Below, piece after piece: positions 48,901 to 59,888 of a stretch of 64,000 bases of DNA. The notes under the pieces were generated by a model. The model saw nothing but the letters and a program-made list of their open reading frames with translations, did no database searches and was not told where the DNA came from. How positions within the stretch are numbered: the stretch's first letter is position 1; every line of letters begins with the position of its first letter. Source of the DNA: Lentinula raphanica (taxonomy: Eukaryota > Basidiomycota > Agaricomycetes > Agaricales > Omphalotaceae); contig JANVFP010000050.1 of NCBI GenBank assembly GCA_027919835.1, forward strand, positions 1 through 64,000, given 5' to 3'. A program made the position numbers and the translations under genes.

Positions 48901-50001
48901 TCGATACAAGGTCCTTTTGAGGTCCTGTACCCACTCCCCTACTCCCAATTGATGAATAAAAGGCGACCGGAGTGAATGAGGTAGCGGACGGCGTAGTTGG
49001 AGGGGGGTCGGAAGTGAGACGTTCTGTTTACTTAATGACATACGAGCGTAGTACAGAGCCAAGAATAAAGGCGTCCTTTCGGTAGAAGGGGGGTGAGGGA
49101 GTGGAAGATAGGAGGGAAAAGAAGGCAACTTACTACGGTTGCCGGATAGTTCATGGTCAAATCGAGCCGGAAGATTTTTTTTTCTCTGCTTATAGAGGCT
49201 TATAGGCAGTTATTTGCTCCTACCAGAGCGAGTGCAGCTGCATTCACATACACAGAAGTAAATTTGGACTACTCAGACATGGTGTATTGTGTACTACAAG
49301 GAGAGTATGAGTACTACTATATAGTAGTGTCGGCGTAAACAAGGCGGTCTACCTGAGGATCTTTCATTGTCAACTTGTAAGCAATGAAATGTGGCAGGAA
49401 TCCTCAATGGCGCGAATGTCGCTGCAAGAAATCGTAGTAGACGTGGTGCTGAGCGTATAATGAGGCGGCGAGTATCATATAGCAGCGAAATGCATTCTAA
49501 TTTGTGACAATTGAATTGAATTTGTACCAAAGATCGAGAGGATGTTCGTGCCCGGTTCAATGTGAGTAGCGGTTGGTAATGTTCTGGAGTCTCTTCGATG
49601 TCTTCGGATTGGAGACTGGGACTTGAAGAGGCCGTTGTGATAGGCAATGAAGTTGAGGCAATATGGCCCATGGAAGACCACCAACTAGGAATGAGATAAT
49701 GAAGCATTATCAGTGATTCAGTTCTGAATGCCACGATGTAAGCCTTTGAGCTTCCGCGATCATCTTGCTTGTTCCCAGAAGATTTCTCGAATGAACAAAA
49801 GATAGACTTCACAATGAATACAGCGACTCACCAGAGATTATCTGTTCCAACCCTGTTCCCTTATAGGCCCACATCTATCAATGGAGCCGTATCCTCCTTC
49901 CATCCCTGACAACTGACCTGCCCTCAATTCATTACAGGATTTTAATTTTTTGAGCTTGCCTTAGCTTGAAGACATCGAGAGGGAGAAATAAGCTCTATAA
50001 T
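45937..50001. other. Repeat-rich spacer, no confident gene
   Basis: Frames such as 46597-47020 (-), 47259-47816 (-) and 49294-49812 (-) are arginine/serine-rich or lack ATG starts, and show no domain. A local duplication (47380-48365) and a relative of the 18-kb repeat near 48630 are the only structures I can support. A 35-bp stretch at about 49142-49180 recurs in inverted orientation near 51590-51625. Confidence 0.45.
47380..48365. repeat. Two diverged copies of a 240-bp segment
   Basis: 47400-47585 and 48130-48345 share TTGATCGTCGTC, TTAAGCTC-AGCTCAAG, TTCCGCGGGGT, CATTCGGTGTCGGT and GGATTCAAGGAAGGAGC in the same order. Separation is about 735 bp. On the minus strand both read APSLNPSLE. 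No function inferred. Confidence 0.6.
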
Positions 50002-51395
50002 ACTTAAACATCCATGGACATGTCCACCTTTGGTTTAAACCTGTTTAAACAGGCAGATAATTATATTGAATCAGAGTCTTCAACCCTGGGTTTAAACAAG
50101 AGGTTTAAACAGTAGCAACTTAAACAAGACAATCTCTCTTTGAGATGTCTGATTTAAACAAGAGAAGCTGAACAAGCATTATTCAAACTTAACAAGAGTA
50201 CTTAAACAAGAGGAGATTTGAACCAGAGCCTAGAGGATTTGAACAAGAGAAGGTTTAAACAAGAGGAGTTTTAAACAAGAGGAGGATTTAAACAAAAGTA
50301 ATCTAGTTCAAAGATGGAATGCTAGTTCAAAGATGGAATGACAGTTATGTGGACTCAGGTAACAAGTGTGAAAAGATGAAGCATGCACAGAGATAGAATC
50401 ACAGGCATAATGAAATGAGAGGTGTGCTGCATGCAAGTAGATAAGAGTCGTATGGAGACAATGAATGTGGGAGTATGCAAGTGAATGACAGTCCTGTTGA
50501 GACGATGAGCGTGCGAGTGAATAAATTTGAGGCGACAGACGAGACAATGAATGTGCAAGTGGATAATAGCAGTTATGTTGAGACGACAAGCATGTGAGTG
50601 AATGAAGTTGAGGCAATGACTATGCAAGTGTTCCAGGATAGAATGAGACAATGTAGTGGGTCGCGACGATGATGATGGAGGAATGAGAAAGAAGAGTTTT
50701 GAGTTCCCACGGAATTTGGATTCAACGTGAGGCCAAGGTTCCGATCTGTTGCCTTTTCTAGCTGTTTTCTATCGGAACCTCGGCCTCACGTTGAATCCAA
50801 ATTCTGTGGGAACCTAAAACTTTTCTTTCTCGTTCCTCCATCATCGTTGCGACCCACTACTTGTTTCTTCAACTCGTTCACCTCATCGCTGCCTGAACAT
50901 CTCGTCGCCACCTGTACTACACCTTGTCGCCACCCTGTACACCATATCACCACTTGTATGCTGCATCACTCATTCATCTGTTGTGTCTTGCTCTAGCCAC
51001 CTCATTCTATTGTTGCTACTTCCCATCTATAGAATCACCGTATACTGCTGCTCATGGAAACAGGTGAATTCTTCTCCAATATCACTTCATTTCAGACCTT
51101 CTGTTCATTTGATTTTTCTGTTTTTTTAATTCTTCCATTTGTTTAAACCTTCCATTTGTTTAAACCTTCCGCTTGTTTAAACCTTCCATTTGTTTAAACC
51201 TCTCATTTGTTCAAACCTCTTGTGTTTGCTTAAATCTTCCATTTGTTTAAACTTCCCATTTGTTCAAACCTTCCATTTGTTTATTAAACCTTCCAGTTTA
51301 AACCTTCTTTGAATGATATCTCTCGATACATGAATATACAATGATGTTTAAACATGTTTAAACAAAAAGTGGACAGGTCCATGGTTGTTTAAGTG
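50002..51395. mobile_element. Foldback element with GTTTAAAC repeats
   Basis: The ends are inverted: left ACTTAAACATCCATGGACAT, right complement ACTTAAACAACCATGGACCT, both followed by GTCCAC and TTTAAAC clusters. The left arm (50030-50300) carries many TTTAAACAAGAGG-type units. The right arm (51130-51360) carries the inverted equivalents, with TCCATTTGTTTAAACC units. Between them lie loosely tandem 79-bp units (50395-50640) and a central hairpin. No coding capacity. No clear target duplication was found, so the exact ends may be off by a few bases. Confidence 0.7.
50653..50860. repeat. Central 90-bp-arm hairpin of the foldback element
   Basis: Arms 50653-50745 and 50771-50860 are inverted copies with about ten differences, separated by a 25-base loop. 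If transcribed, the RNA would form a long, nearly perfect hairpin. Confidence 0.9.
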
Positions 51396-51399
51396 AAAC

Positions 51400-51789
51400 T
51401 CATAGGGTTACAGCGAGAGGGCCTCCACCAGCGTCCAAAAGATATCTTGAGACCACAGAGGTCATTTCAAATTGCTCATTGTTGCTTGCAGGCCTTTCTT
51501 GGTATTTGAAAGTGATGAACGAGCTCATTGCAATGTCTTGCGCTGCCACACCAGTCGGAATTTTGCTGCTGACCAAAATTGATCTGGCTCGATTTGACCA
51601 TGAACTATCCGGCAACCGTAATACTTACCTCTACAGAGAGTAACCAGCGTCTGGCACTAGTAAGACACCTCATCATCATAGTCCCCCACTCCCTGTAGCA
51701 GAGTACGCGTGTTCATCGAGCATTCTCTTTGTTTTCTTCAATAATCTCCTCGCTTTTCCTCCCACATGAGGCGATGAATAGCCTAAAGG
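51400..51789. other. Left flank of the gypsy insertion
   Basis: A minus-strand frame here reads LPDSSWSNRARSILV...FKYQER without a supported start. The LPDSSWSNRA part recurs on the plus strand near 49145. The last five bases (51785-51789, AAAGG) are the left target-site duplication of the retrotransposon. Confidence 0.4.
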
Positions 51790-52378
51790 TGTTAGGACCG
51801 TGCCACCGACGGAGTCGGAGCTCCGATCAGAGACACAAAGGATTGTTGAACGTTAGTGTTGTTATTGAGCAACACCCTCGCCACGTTACCGTGTTCAACC
51901 AAGAGAGCAGAGGAGGACGAGTACAACGTGTACGAAGTCCGACGGAGGTTCGGAGTCGGCGATGATCAACGATCAAGACGACACCGAGAGCACAGAGGTG
52001 AGTGTTAACGTTAACGAGGTAATCCAAGTTGATATTAAAACTGAGGTATGTAAGTATGTACAAGCTCCTTATATACTGTACGGATAGTCAGTCTAATCTA
52101 AAGTACAATAAGACGATACACATCTCGGTACTACAGCATCGGAGGTGAGAAAGACAATAAGCTATTGTAAAGTAAATCAATATAAAGGTCAGCTGAGCTG
52201 TCAGAGAATAAAACAATAAGATCATAATCAAAAGAATAAGACCAGACCGATACGCCGACGGAATCGGATGGAGGGACAAGGCGGACACTGCTAGGCATGA
52301 TTAGAGAGATTCAGGAAATCTCTAAGTCCAATCGCCGAGTGAAGCTCCGACGGAGCTCCGAGAATTATGGTTGTAACA
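51790..52378 (-). repeat. 3' LTR (element sense) of the chromovirus
   Basis: 589 bp, TG...CA, matching 59889-60477 at every place compared. A polypurine tract in element sense abuts it at 52381-52392. Confidence 0.95.
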
Positions 52379-52380
52379 GT

Positions 52381-52392
52381 ATCCCCCTCTTA
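52381..52392 (-). other. Polypurine tract
   Basis: On the minus strand the sequence AAGAGGGGGAT lies two bases before the 3' LTR. This is the expected plus-strand primer site of the element, and it confirms the minus orientation. Confidence 0.75.
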
Positions 52393-52591
52393 GGCTTGAG
52401 CCCTCGAAAGCCGATGACATCATCACCACGATCAGATGACTAGGTTGATCCGATCACATGACTCCGTCGGTCCGATTCTAGAACGATGGAATCGGGGTGC
52501 CCGATTTGGAAAAACGTTTTGATGGTGGTCTCAAAACCAAACGCGAATCGACCGGCCCTAAAGTAGCATGGTCCGTGCGCCGATCCGAAAG

Positions 52592-52598
52592 TATAAAA
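52592..52598 (+). promoter_or_regulatory. TATA box of the antisense gene
   Basis: TATAAAA, 46 bases before ATG 52644, in the element but reading opposite to gag-pol. It suggests the antisense gene has its own promoter rather than relying on the LTR. Confidence 0.55.
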
Positions 52599-52643
52599 GC
52601 CGAAGGTGAATGAGGGACTTAGCCTAAATTTCCCTCTTACGTC

Positions 52644-53877
52644 ATGTCCCGCTCACAACCAAACGTTAGTACCATCACCACCACCACCGCCATCGGTCGG
52701 GAGGAGGAGTTGGTCATTTTCTTGCCTCGGAACCGAGAAACTCCCGCCGAACGTCGCCGACGAGAAGCGGAGGAGGAGGAAGCGGCGCTACAAGAATTGC
52801 AACGACGGAGGGAAGAAAACCAACGCCGACGCGATGAGGAGGAGGCGGAGGAGAAAAGAAAGGAGGAAGAAGAAGCGGCACGCCGAGCGGAGGAGGAAAA
52901 GACCCAACGCGAGGCGGAGGAGGCCGCTGAAGCAGAACGCCGTCGGAAGGTAAAGGAAGGAAAGAAACGGAAGGCAGAAGAGGAGAAGGCCGGCAAGGCC
53001 AAAAAAGCCAAAGTCACTGACTCCGGTCAGGGGCCGTCGTCGGAGCAGCTTCGAGCTGCTCGGCTTCGTCGGTTTTCAAGGACCTCGGTGAGTGACAACA
53101 TTCTTTATAGCTACCGACACTGACTTCCTTGTAGAATGCCTCTACCAGAGCGTCTCCGACGGAGACAAACCAAGAAGCGGGACCATCTCGCGTAAGGTAT
53201 GTCCCTGAGTTCCCATTTATTCCGTTTGTGGTGAGTTACTGATTTTCCTTCGATTCCGTTTCCTAACTTGAAGACAGAACGTCGGCACCGGTGGAGATCC
53301 AAGTGACGACGAATATCCGGGAGGGGACGACGGAGAGGACGACAGTTCCGACGACGAGCCAAATCCCAGCGGAGACGAATCGCCGGAGGAACGAGGAGCA
53401 TGCGAGAGGTGTATCCGGCTCGAACGAGCGGAGCAATGTGTTCCTCAGAAGAGGAAAAACGCCACTGCCTGCCAACCCTGCCACGACAACAAGCAGCAGT
53501 GTACGTGGTCCGGTTCGATCGCCGCCGTCGCTCCGACTCGAAAATCCAAACCTCGAAAGGCCAAAGCTCCGGCACCTCGCCGAAAAGAAACCGACACCGC
53601 CTCCAGGTTGAATAACTTGGAGGTGGATATCCAAGCCCTTAAGGAGGGTTTTGTCGACATCGTCCAAGGCCAACACGAGATCTTGGAGTTAGTCCGAGAC
53701 TCCGCATCCAGCACCGACGGACGCCTACAGGCGATCGAGAGGAGGTTTTCAAACCTCGAAGGAACTCTCGTTCACTTGATGAAGAAGGCTTTGGGAGTAG
53801 AAGAAGATGAAGGGGAGAACCAGGAGGAAGCCAAGGGAGCGCCGAAGGGATCGGACTCGGAGGAGGAAGAGGAGTAA
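52644..53877 (+). CDS. Antisense cargo gene: Zn2Cys6-like coiled-coil protein
   Basis: A spliced gene inside the retrotransposon on the strand opposite gag-pol. Exons 52644-53087, 53135-53191 and 53278-53877 join in phase 0 through GT-AG introns of 47 and 86 nt, giving 366 aa and ending at TAA. Residues about 30-130 are an E/R/K-rich charged helix that looks like a long coiled coil with nuclear-signal-like KKRK and KKAKK runs. Residues 175-206 are acidic. Cysteines 209, 212, 221, 232, 235 and 242 form C-x2-C-x8-C-x10-C-x2-C-x6-C, close to the fungal Zn2Cys6 DNA-binding pattern. A further coiled coil lies near 270-325, then an acidic tail (DSEEEEE). Function unknown; it may bind DNA, tether or silence the element, or regulate host genes. 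The first cysteine half-site spacing is looser than in classical Gal4-type proteins. Confidence 0.75.
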
Positions 53878-54207
53878 GGACTTGTAATAATACTTATTGT
53901 ATATAAATTTCTTGGTTTTTTCTTGAAGTCCAATCTGTATATACTAAAATTTGTTAAGTGTGAAGTCCAACTGAAAGAGTAATAGTAAAGTAACTATAGT
54001 AAAGAAGAACAACGATAAGTCCGACGGAGATCCGTCGGGATGGACTTAGAAAAATTTAAGAAAAAATATAAACGCTCAATTTACTATCATCGCGTTTATA
54101 CTCAATCAGTATAAATACTGAGAGTGTTGAATAAAATACACCGAAGTGTAGTGTTAGTATAACAATGAAAACAGAAGTAAAATCAATGATATAAAATGAA
54201 CACATAG
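53878..54207. other. Convergent spacer between antisense gene and pol
   Basis: AT-rich, with AATAAT and TATATAAA runs just after the antisense gene's stop that could serve its 3'-end formation. The pol stop codon lies at the other edge. No frame of interest. Confidence 0.45.
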
Positions 54208-57200
54208 CTAAGTCAAAGGTCCGGGTTTGTCTGGATATCGGAGGTGGAAAGCCGGAATGAGTTCGTCGGCATGAATGTCGTCTGCCGCAACCCAAGAGAA
54301 CTCTTCATCGGTACCTTCATAACCAGACCATCTAACGAAGTACCGGAGGGGACAACGTTTAAACCGACGGTCCAGCTTTGAATCAAGTACTTCAGCAACG
54401 AGATACTCAACTTCACCTTCAACCTCGATCGGAGGTGGAGGTGTTTGGGTCCGATTCGGAATCGGATTCGGATAGGAGGGTTCGAGTTGTGAGACGTGGA
54501 AAACAGGATGAATGCGACGAAGATAATCGGGGAGTTGTATCTTGTATGAGAGAGAGCCGATCTTCTCAAGAACCGTGAAAGGTCCAAGATACTTCTCTGC
54601 AAACTTCGCTGTAGGTCGAGTGGATCTGATGTATTTTGCTAGAACGAAGACTTCCGATCCGACGGAGAACTCCGGCGGAGGAATTCGTTTTCGATCAGCC
54701 TGTTCCTTGTATTTCTTTTGAGCATTAGTGATTTCATCACGTAAAAAAGTATGAAGCTCATCAAGATTAACAACGAAATCCTTGGCTAAGTCGGAACGAA
54801 TATCGATCTCCGGTCGGACTGTGATGTTCGGATGGTAGCCTTTGTTAGCAAAGAACGGAGTAAGACCAGTGGAAGCGTTAGGAGCGTTGTTATAAGCAAA
54901 TTCCGCAATCGGAAGAAGGGATGACCAGTCGTCCTGTTGATAAGAACAATAGATCCGGATGTACTGCTCCAGAGTTTGGTTTACTCGTTCGGTTTGACCA
55001 TCAGCTTCCGGATGATAACCAGACGTATAGTGTAATTCCATCGACAAAGCTTGACCTAAAGCTCGGAAAAACGCCGAAACGAATTCCGATCCTCGGTCGG
55101 AGGTAACATGATTCGGAACACCGTGTTTAGAGAAGACATGAATAACGAAAAGTTGCGCCAATTGTTCGGAGGTGATTTTGTCGTCACAGGCAATAAAGAT
55201 AGCTTGTTTGGAAGCACGGTCGACTACAACCAAGATAGCGGTGTAGCCGTCGGAGTCAGGAAGTTGTTCGATGAAATCCATTGAAATTGAATCCCAAGGA
55301 CGAGAAGGCACAGGGAGAGGTTTGAGAAGTCCGTAGGGACGATGCCGACGGGGTTTATTCCGACCGCAAATCGTACAAGACGAAACATAGTCCTTAACGA
55401 ATTCTCGTACCTTTGGCCAGGTATATTGACGACGTACAGCTTCGAGAGTCCGATTCTGACCAAAGTGGCCAGAGAGAGGATGATCATGGAAGAATCGGAG
55501 TATCTGCAACCTGAGATCTCCGAAGTTCGGAACATAGATTCGACCATCCAGACGCAAGAGACCATCTAAACCCATAGTCCATCGGAGGTTAGAAGGATCA
55601 TCGACCAACTTCAATCCTGCCATCGCTTCGCCGTCGGAGGAGTAATGTTCTCGGATCGATTGATGAACTGCTTCAAAGTCCATGACAACCGACGCTCGAA
55701 GAACAGGACCTTCAAGGAAGGTAGCACGAAGTGATGTAGTGAGTTGATCATTAGTGAATATGGGTCTAAAATTGTGAGGATTAACTTGCGCGTAGCCGAT
55801 ATCCCCCTCTTTGGGATAGACGTCCCATCGTCTAGTCATAGCGTCAGGTTTCGCACCGAGTTTTCCAGGACGGAAACGGATAACGAAGTTGAACTGATGA
55901 AGGTATTCGGACCATCGGACCTGCCGTCGGGTAAGAATCTTCGTAGTGGAGAAATACTCCAGATTCTTGTGATCAGTAACGACGTCGATCGGAGTGCCCG
56001 AACCTTCAAGGTAATGCCGCCAAGCTTTAAAAGCTTCGAAGATAGCTAGCAATTCCTTGTCATGAGTGTCATAGTTCAATTCGGCAGAATGGAAAGTGCG
56101 AGAAAGGAAGGCCACCGGATGAATTTCTCCATCGGCGCCGACGATGGATAGGATAGCTGCTAGAGCATAATCCGACGCATCTGTTTCGACAATAAGAGGT
56201 TTATCAGGTTCCCAATGAGAAAGAATAGGGGCATGAGTGAAAGCGTGCTTAAGCGTATCGAAGGAATCTTGACATTCCGAAGTCCACACCCATGGAGTAT
56301 CTTTCCGAGTGAGTCGGTTCATCGGAACGACGATATCACTGTAATTGTGAATAAAACGACGATAGAAATTCGCAAAACCTAGGAAGGACTGAATGTCCTT
56401 AACCTTCCTTGGCGTGGGCCAATCGATAATAGCCTTGATTTTGTCCTCGGCCATGGAAAGTCCGTCGGGGGAGAGAATATACCCAAGATATTCAACCGTG
56501 TCAATTCCGAATTCACATTTCGCCGGATTGCAGAAAAGTTTGTGTTTGCGAAGACGTCGAAGAACTTCTTTGACATGCTCCTCATGCGCCGTCGGATCGT
56601 CGGAGTAAATGAGGATATCGTCAAGATAGACTATAACACAGACATCGAGTAAGTCAGCAAAGATATCATTGACGAAACGTTGAAACGCAGCAGGAGCATT
56701 GGTGAGACCAAACGGCATGACCAGCCATTCGAAAGAACCATATCGGGTTCGGAACGTGGTCTTCCATTCGTCTCCGTCGGCGATCCGAACGAGATGATAA
56801 GCATGAGCGAGGTCCAACTTCGTATAGATTTTCGCTTTCTTCGGGGCGTCAAGCAAATCGGAAATGAGTGGGAGAGGATACCGATCTTTTTTGGTGATGC
56901 GGTTTAGTCCTCGGAAGTCGACGCAGAGTCGGAGAGAGCCATCCTTCTTCGGAACGAAGAGAACAGGAGCTCCGTGAGGAGAAGTCGAAGGACGAATAGC
57001 TCCGCTAACCAACTGTTTGTCGATGAATTCTCGTAGAGCTTCCAGCTCACGAGGGGAGAGTGGGTAAATTCTTCCGATCGGAGGTTCCGCACCTTCCTCC
57101 AGATCAATCTTCAGGTCGTAAGACCTATGTTCTGGGAGCACTTCTGACTCGACTTCGTCGAAGACATCAGCGAAATCCCGATAAGCTTCAGGAATAGGAG

Positions 57201-58082
57201 GAGATTTAGAGTCCGACGTCGCCGTCGGCGGTGCTGGTTGTGAGGCTCTAGCCGCTACTTCGGAGTGTACAGCGTAGAGTAGAAGGGGTTCCATACCAGA
57301 CATCTTGCAGGCATGATGAAAAACCGTCGCACCGACCAAGGCTATATCGACTCCGGAGTATTCCAGTTTTGAAGCCATCTGAACAACGGAGGGATAAGTA
57401 TACAATGGTTCGAAAGGAAATTTGTCCGAAAGAGGACGAGGTTTCAAACGAGAACGGGAGGTGAAGGCAGATCGACCAGCTCTTGTAGGAAGAGGATCAT
57501 CTGGAGGTGACCGAGGGTATCGAGTCGGATCAAGATTCTCTGAGTCCTCCGATCCGTCGGAGGGTATCTCAGAAGAAGACGTCTGTGATAAAACTTGATC
57601 AGTGGTTCGGATTGTAATTGTTTTCGCTACCCAGTCAATCGACGGATTGCAGCGGGAGAGAAAACTATATCCTAAAACTGCTTTACAAGAAGAATCCAAA
57701 GGTGTGACATAAAAGTCCAGAGGTAATTGCTCGTTTGAAGGAAAAACTACCGATAACGAAACGTATTCCGAGATCGGAGTCGGAGAAAGTGAACCATCAA
57801 ATAATCAGAGATTGATCGGAGTAAGAATAGGTTTTGTCGGAATTCTTTTTTGGCGAACAAATGAAGTATCAATAAAACAATCAGTAGAACCGGAATCAAG
57901 TAAAGAATCAAAAGAGATGGAAATGTAATCAGAAGTAATAGTAGAAATTTTAGCAGACAGAGGTATGATGAAAGATTTCTCGAGATTAGAAAGAGCGGAC
58001 GCGTTGAGAGTTAGCACCTCTGGTAGAGCACGAACCAGGTCAACGCAACTCCTGCTTCGTGCGGAGGGACAGGAGTTGCGGA
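54208..58082 (-). CDS. pol: pol polyprotein of the chromovirus (one internal TGA)
   Basis: Reads in the -1 frame relative to gag and overlaps its end. Protease: LLDSGSTDCF (about 57.89 kb). A TGA at 57805-57807 falls where related elements have an arginine codon (PINL-stop-LFDGS), so CGA to TGA is likely. Downstream the frame is open for 1163 codons. Numbered from the methionine at 57699: reverse transcriptase about 230-410 with LCVDFRGLN, MPFGLTNAP and YLDD (358-361); RNase H about 500-600 with ETDASD and TDHKNLEY; integrase zinc finger HDHPLSGHFG...CTIC (738-778); core D808 (SMDF), D868 (SDRG) and E904 (TERVNQ); chromodomain about 1098-1150 (VEYLVAEVLDSK, RYFVRWSGY). The chromodomain is expected to direct integration to modified chromatin. 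Apart from the TGA, all catalytic motifs are present. Confidence 0.94.
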
Positions 58083-59837
58083 CTATTTTTCCGGTTCCTC
58101 CGACGGAGAGTCCGGAATCTCTTCTTCTTCAGCTACATCCTCGAGAACGCCAGCTCTGCCTTTAGCAGCATTTTCTTTAGACTTCTTCCGGGGACAGTCC
58201 TTAAGGACATGACCACCTTGTCCGCAGAAAAGACAGAGATTAAACTTCTTACGACGTTCCCGTTCCGCAGGAGTGAGCTTGCCGTCGGAGCCGAGGTTGT
58301 CTGCGATCGATTTCTTCGGAAACTTGTTGCCAGAGTTGCCTTTGTTGTTGTTGGAATTACCGAACTTCTTTTGATTGTTAAAGTTCGAACCAGAGAACGA
58401 AGAGGACTGATTAGCACCAGAGTTCTGAGAAGAATTAAACGGTACCGGTTTCTTGCCATCCTTCTTCCCTTTCTTTGGGTCCGAAGGCTCCGAAAACCGA
58501 TGACTTTCCCGCTTCTTCTCTTCTTCTCTGCGCCAGTAACGGTTATCCAACCGTAACACTTCTCTCCGATATTCGGAAAGAGTCCGAGGTTCCGGCATAC
58601 GAGCAATTTCGTCCTTGAGTCGGGGTGCTAGTCCTTTCTGATACGCCCATCGGAGAGCGTTAACATCCCAACCGGAGGCAGCAGCCAGAGTGTTAAACTT
58701 GATATTGTACGCTCCGACCTTTTCGTCGTTGCGCATCCGAAGGGTTCCGAGTTTGTCTTCGGACTCACCCTGCGCATCGTACAAACCAAAGTTTTCCTGC
58801 AGCTCCTGGACTAAAGCAGCGTACGACGTGGTCCAAGCAGGTAGAGCTTCGACATTCGGATCCAAGATGTCCGGTTCAAACCATTCACGAGCGGCGCCGG
58901 TCAAATATGACAATGCGTAATTGATTTTCCGCTGATCAGTGAAATAGTTCGGACGATCAATGAATACCAAAGACAAAGATACCAGGAAAGATTTGAGTTT
59001 TCGGGGGTTAGAACCATCAAATGGTTCAGGGTCTTTGACCTTCGTCTTTCCAGAGTCCGATTCCGACTCCTTCGGACGTAAGGCCGATGTGAAATCCGCA
59101 AGAGTGTCGTTGAAGGACATCAAGGCATTAAGAGCCAAGTTATCTGACGAACGAGAAGAGCTCGAAGAGCGACTTCGAACCGACGGAGGTGGATTAGGAG
59201 GTGGGTCAGGAGGATCTCGATCGTCGCCAGGGCCTCCGGGAGGACCCTCAGGAGGACCATCATCAGGTGGACCATCATCTGGTGGACCTTCAGGAGGATC
59301 ACGTCTCGGGCCATCGGGAGGTCCTTCATCGTCCGGTTCATCACCAGGAAAACCTGGCGGAAAACCCGGCGGATCCGACGGAGGATCACGTCGAGGTTCC
59401 GGATCCCTGGAATGATGACTACCTTGCGAATGTCCCGGTAGAGAAGGAACTTGGGTAGGTCTAGCAGCTGCACGAGACGGAGTAGGAGGTGGTTGTAGTG
59501 GAGGAACGGGTTCACCTTCGATAACCCGTTTAGCTTTCGGAGTTAATACACGAACGTGTTCACCACTAGGCAGAATAGCAGTCTGATAGACATACTCTGT
59601 AGATTCCGAAACACCGCGAACGTTTTCAGTAGTAACCGTCGGAAGAGGAACAGGAGCGGGACCGAACGCAGAAATGTGCGGTCTCCGGTTACCAACTGCA
59701 GAGATAGATTCGTTGAAAGCCGTCAAAGCCTGAGCATTTGCGACAAAAGGATTTTCTTCATCCCGAATGGGAGAAGGGGTACGAGGACGACGAGCAGCAC
59801 GAGTTTGAGCCCGTAGTGTTCGTTGAGTGCGATCCAT
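58083..59837 (-). CDS. gag: gag polyprotein of the chromovirus
   Basis: 584 aa from ATG 59837 to TAG at 58083, forming the capsid and nucleocapsid of the virus-like particle. Residues about 120-220 are a low-complexity proline/glycine/aspartate linker (DGPPEGPP-like). A retrotransposon-gag capsid region follows at about 270-430 (ALSYLTGAAREWFEP). Near the C-terminus is one CCHC zinc knuckle, CLFCGQGGHVLKDC, for RNA binding. The tail is acidic (EEEIPDSPSEEPEK). Pol begins in the -1 frame over the end of gag; no textbook slippery heptamer is obvious beside the stop (GGAAAAATAG), so the frameshift mechanism is unclear. The frame is intact. Confidence 0.94.
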   Translation of the reverse strand: MDRTQRTLRAQTRAARRPRTPSPIRDEENPFVANAQALTAFNESISAVGNRRPHISAFGPAPVPLPTVTTENVRGVSESTEYVYQTAILPSGEHVRVLTPKAKRVIEGEPVPPLQPPPTPSRAAARPTQVPSLPGHSQGSHHSRDPEPRRDPPSDPPGFPPGFPGDEPDDEGPPDGPRRDPPEGPPDDGPPDDGPPEGPPGGPGDDRDPPDPPPNPPPSVRSRSSSSSRSSDNLALNALMSFNDTLADFTSALRPKESESDSGKTKVKDPEPFDGSNPRKLKSFLVSLSLVFIDRPNYFTDQRKINYALSYLTGAAREWFEPDILDPNVEALPAWTTSYAALVQELQENFGLYDAQGESEDKLGTLRMRNDEKVGAYNIKFNTLAAASGWDVNALRWAYQKGLAPRLKDEIARMPEPRTLSEYRREVLRLDNRYWRREEEKKRESHRFSEPSDPKKGKKDGKKPVPFNSSQNSGANQSSSFSGSNFNNQKKFGNSNNNKGNSGNKFPKKSIADNLGSDGKLTPAERERRKKFNLCLFCGQGGHVLKDCPRKKSKENAAKGRAGVLEDVAEEEEIPDSPSEEPEK

Positions 59838-59888
59838 ATGGAATAGAGATGAATCAGTGCAACGTTGACGAGATAAGTTTTAATATAC

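Noticed and set aside
51827..52288. Two small minus-strand genes in the LTR
   Set aside because: The same frames recur exactly in the other LTR because the LTRs are copies; no coding evidence.
52383..52391. Pyrimidine tract as a splice acceptor or primer site on the plus strand
   Set aside because: Its position two bases from the LTR on the element's 3' side fits the polypurine tract of the minus-oriented retrotransposon.
52637..53017. Serine/arginine-rich minus-strand frame
   Set aside because: It is the antisense reading of the GAG/CGG-rich charged helix of the cargo gene; the plus strand has the ATG, TATA box and phase-matched introns.
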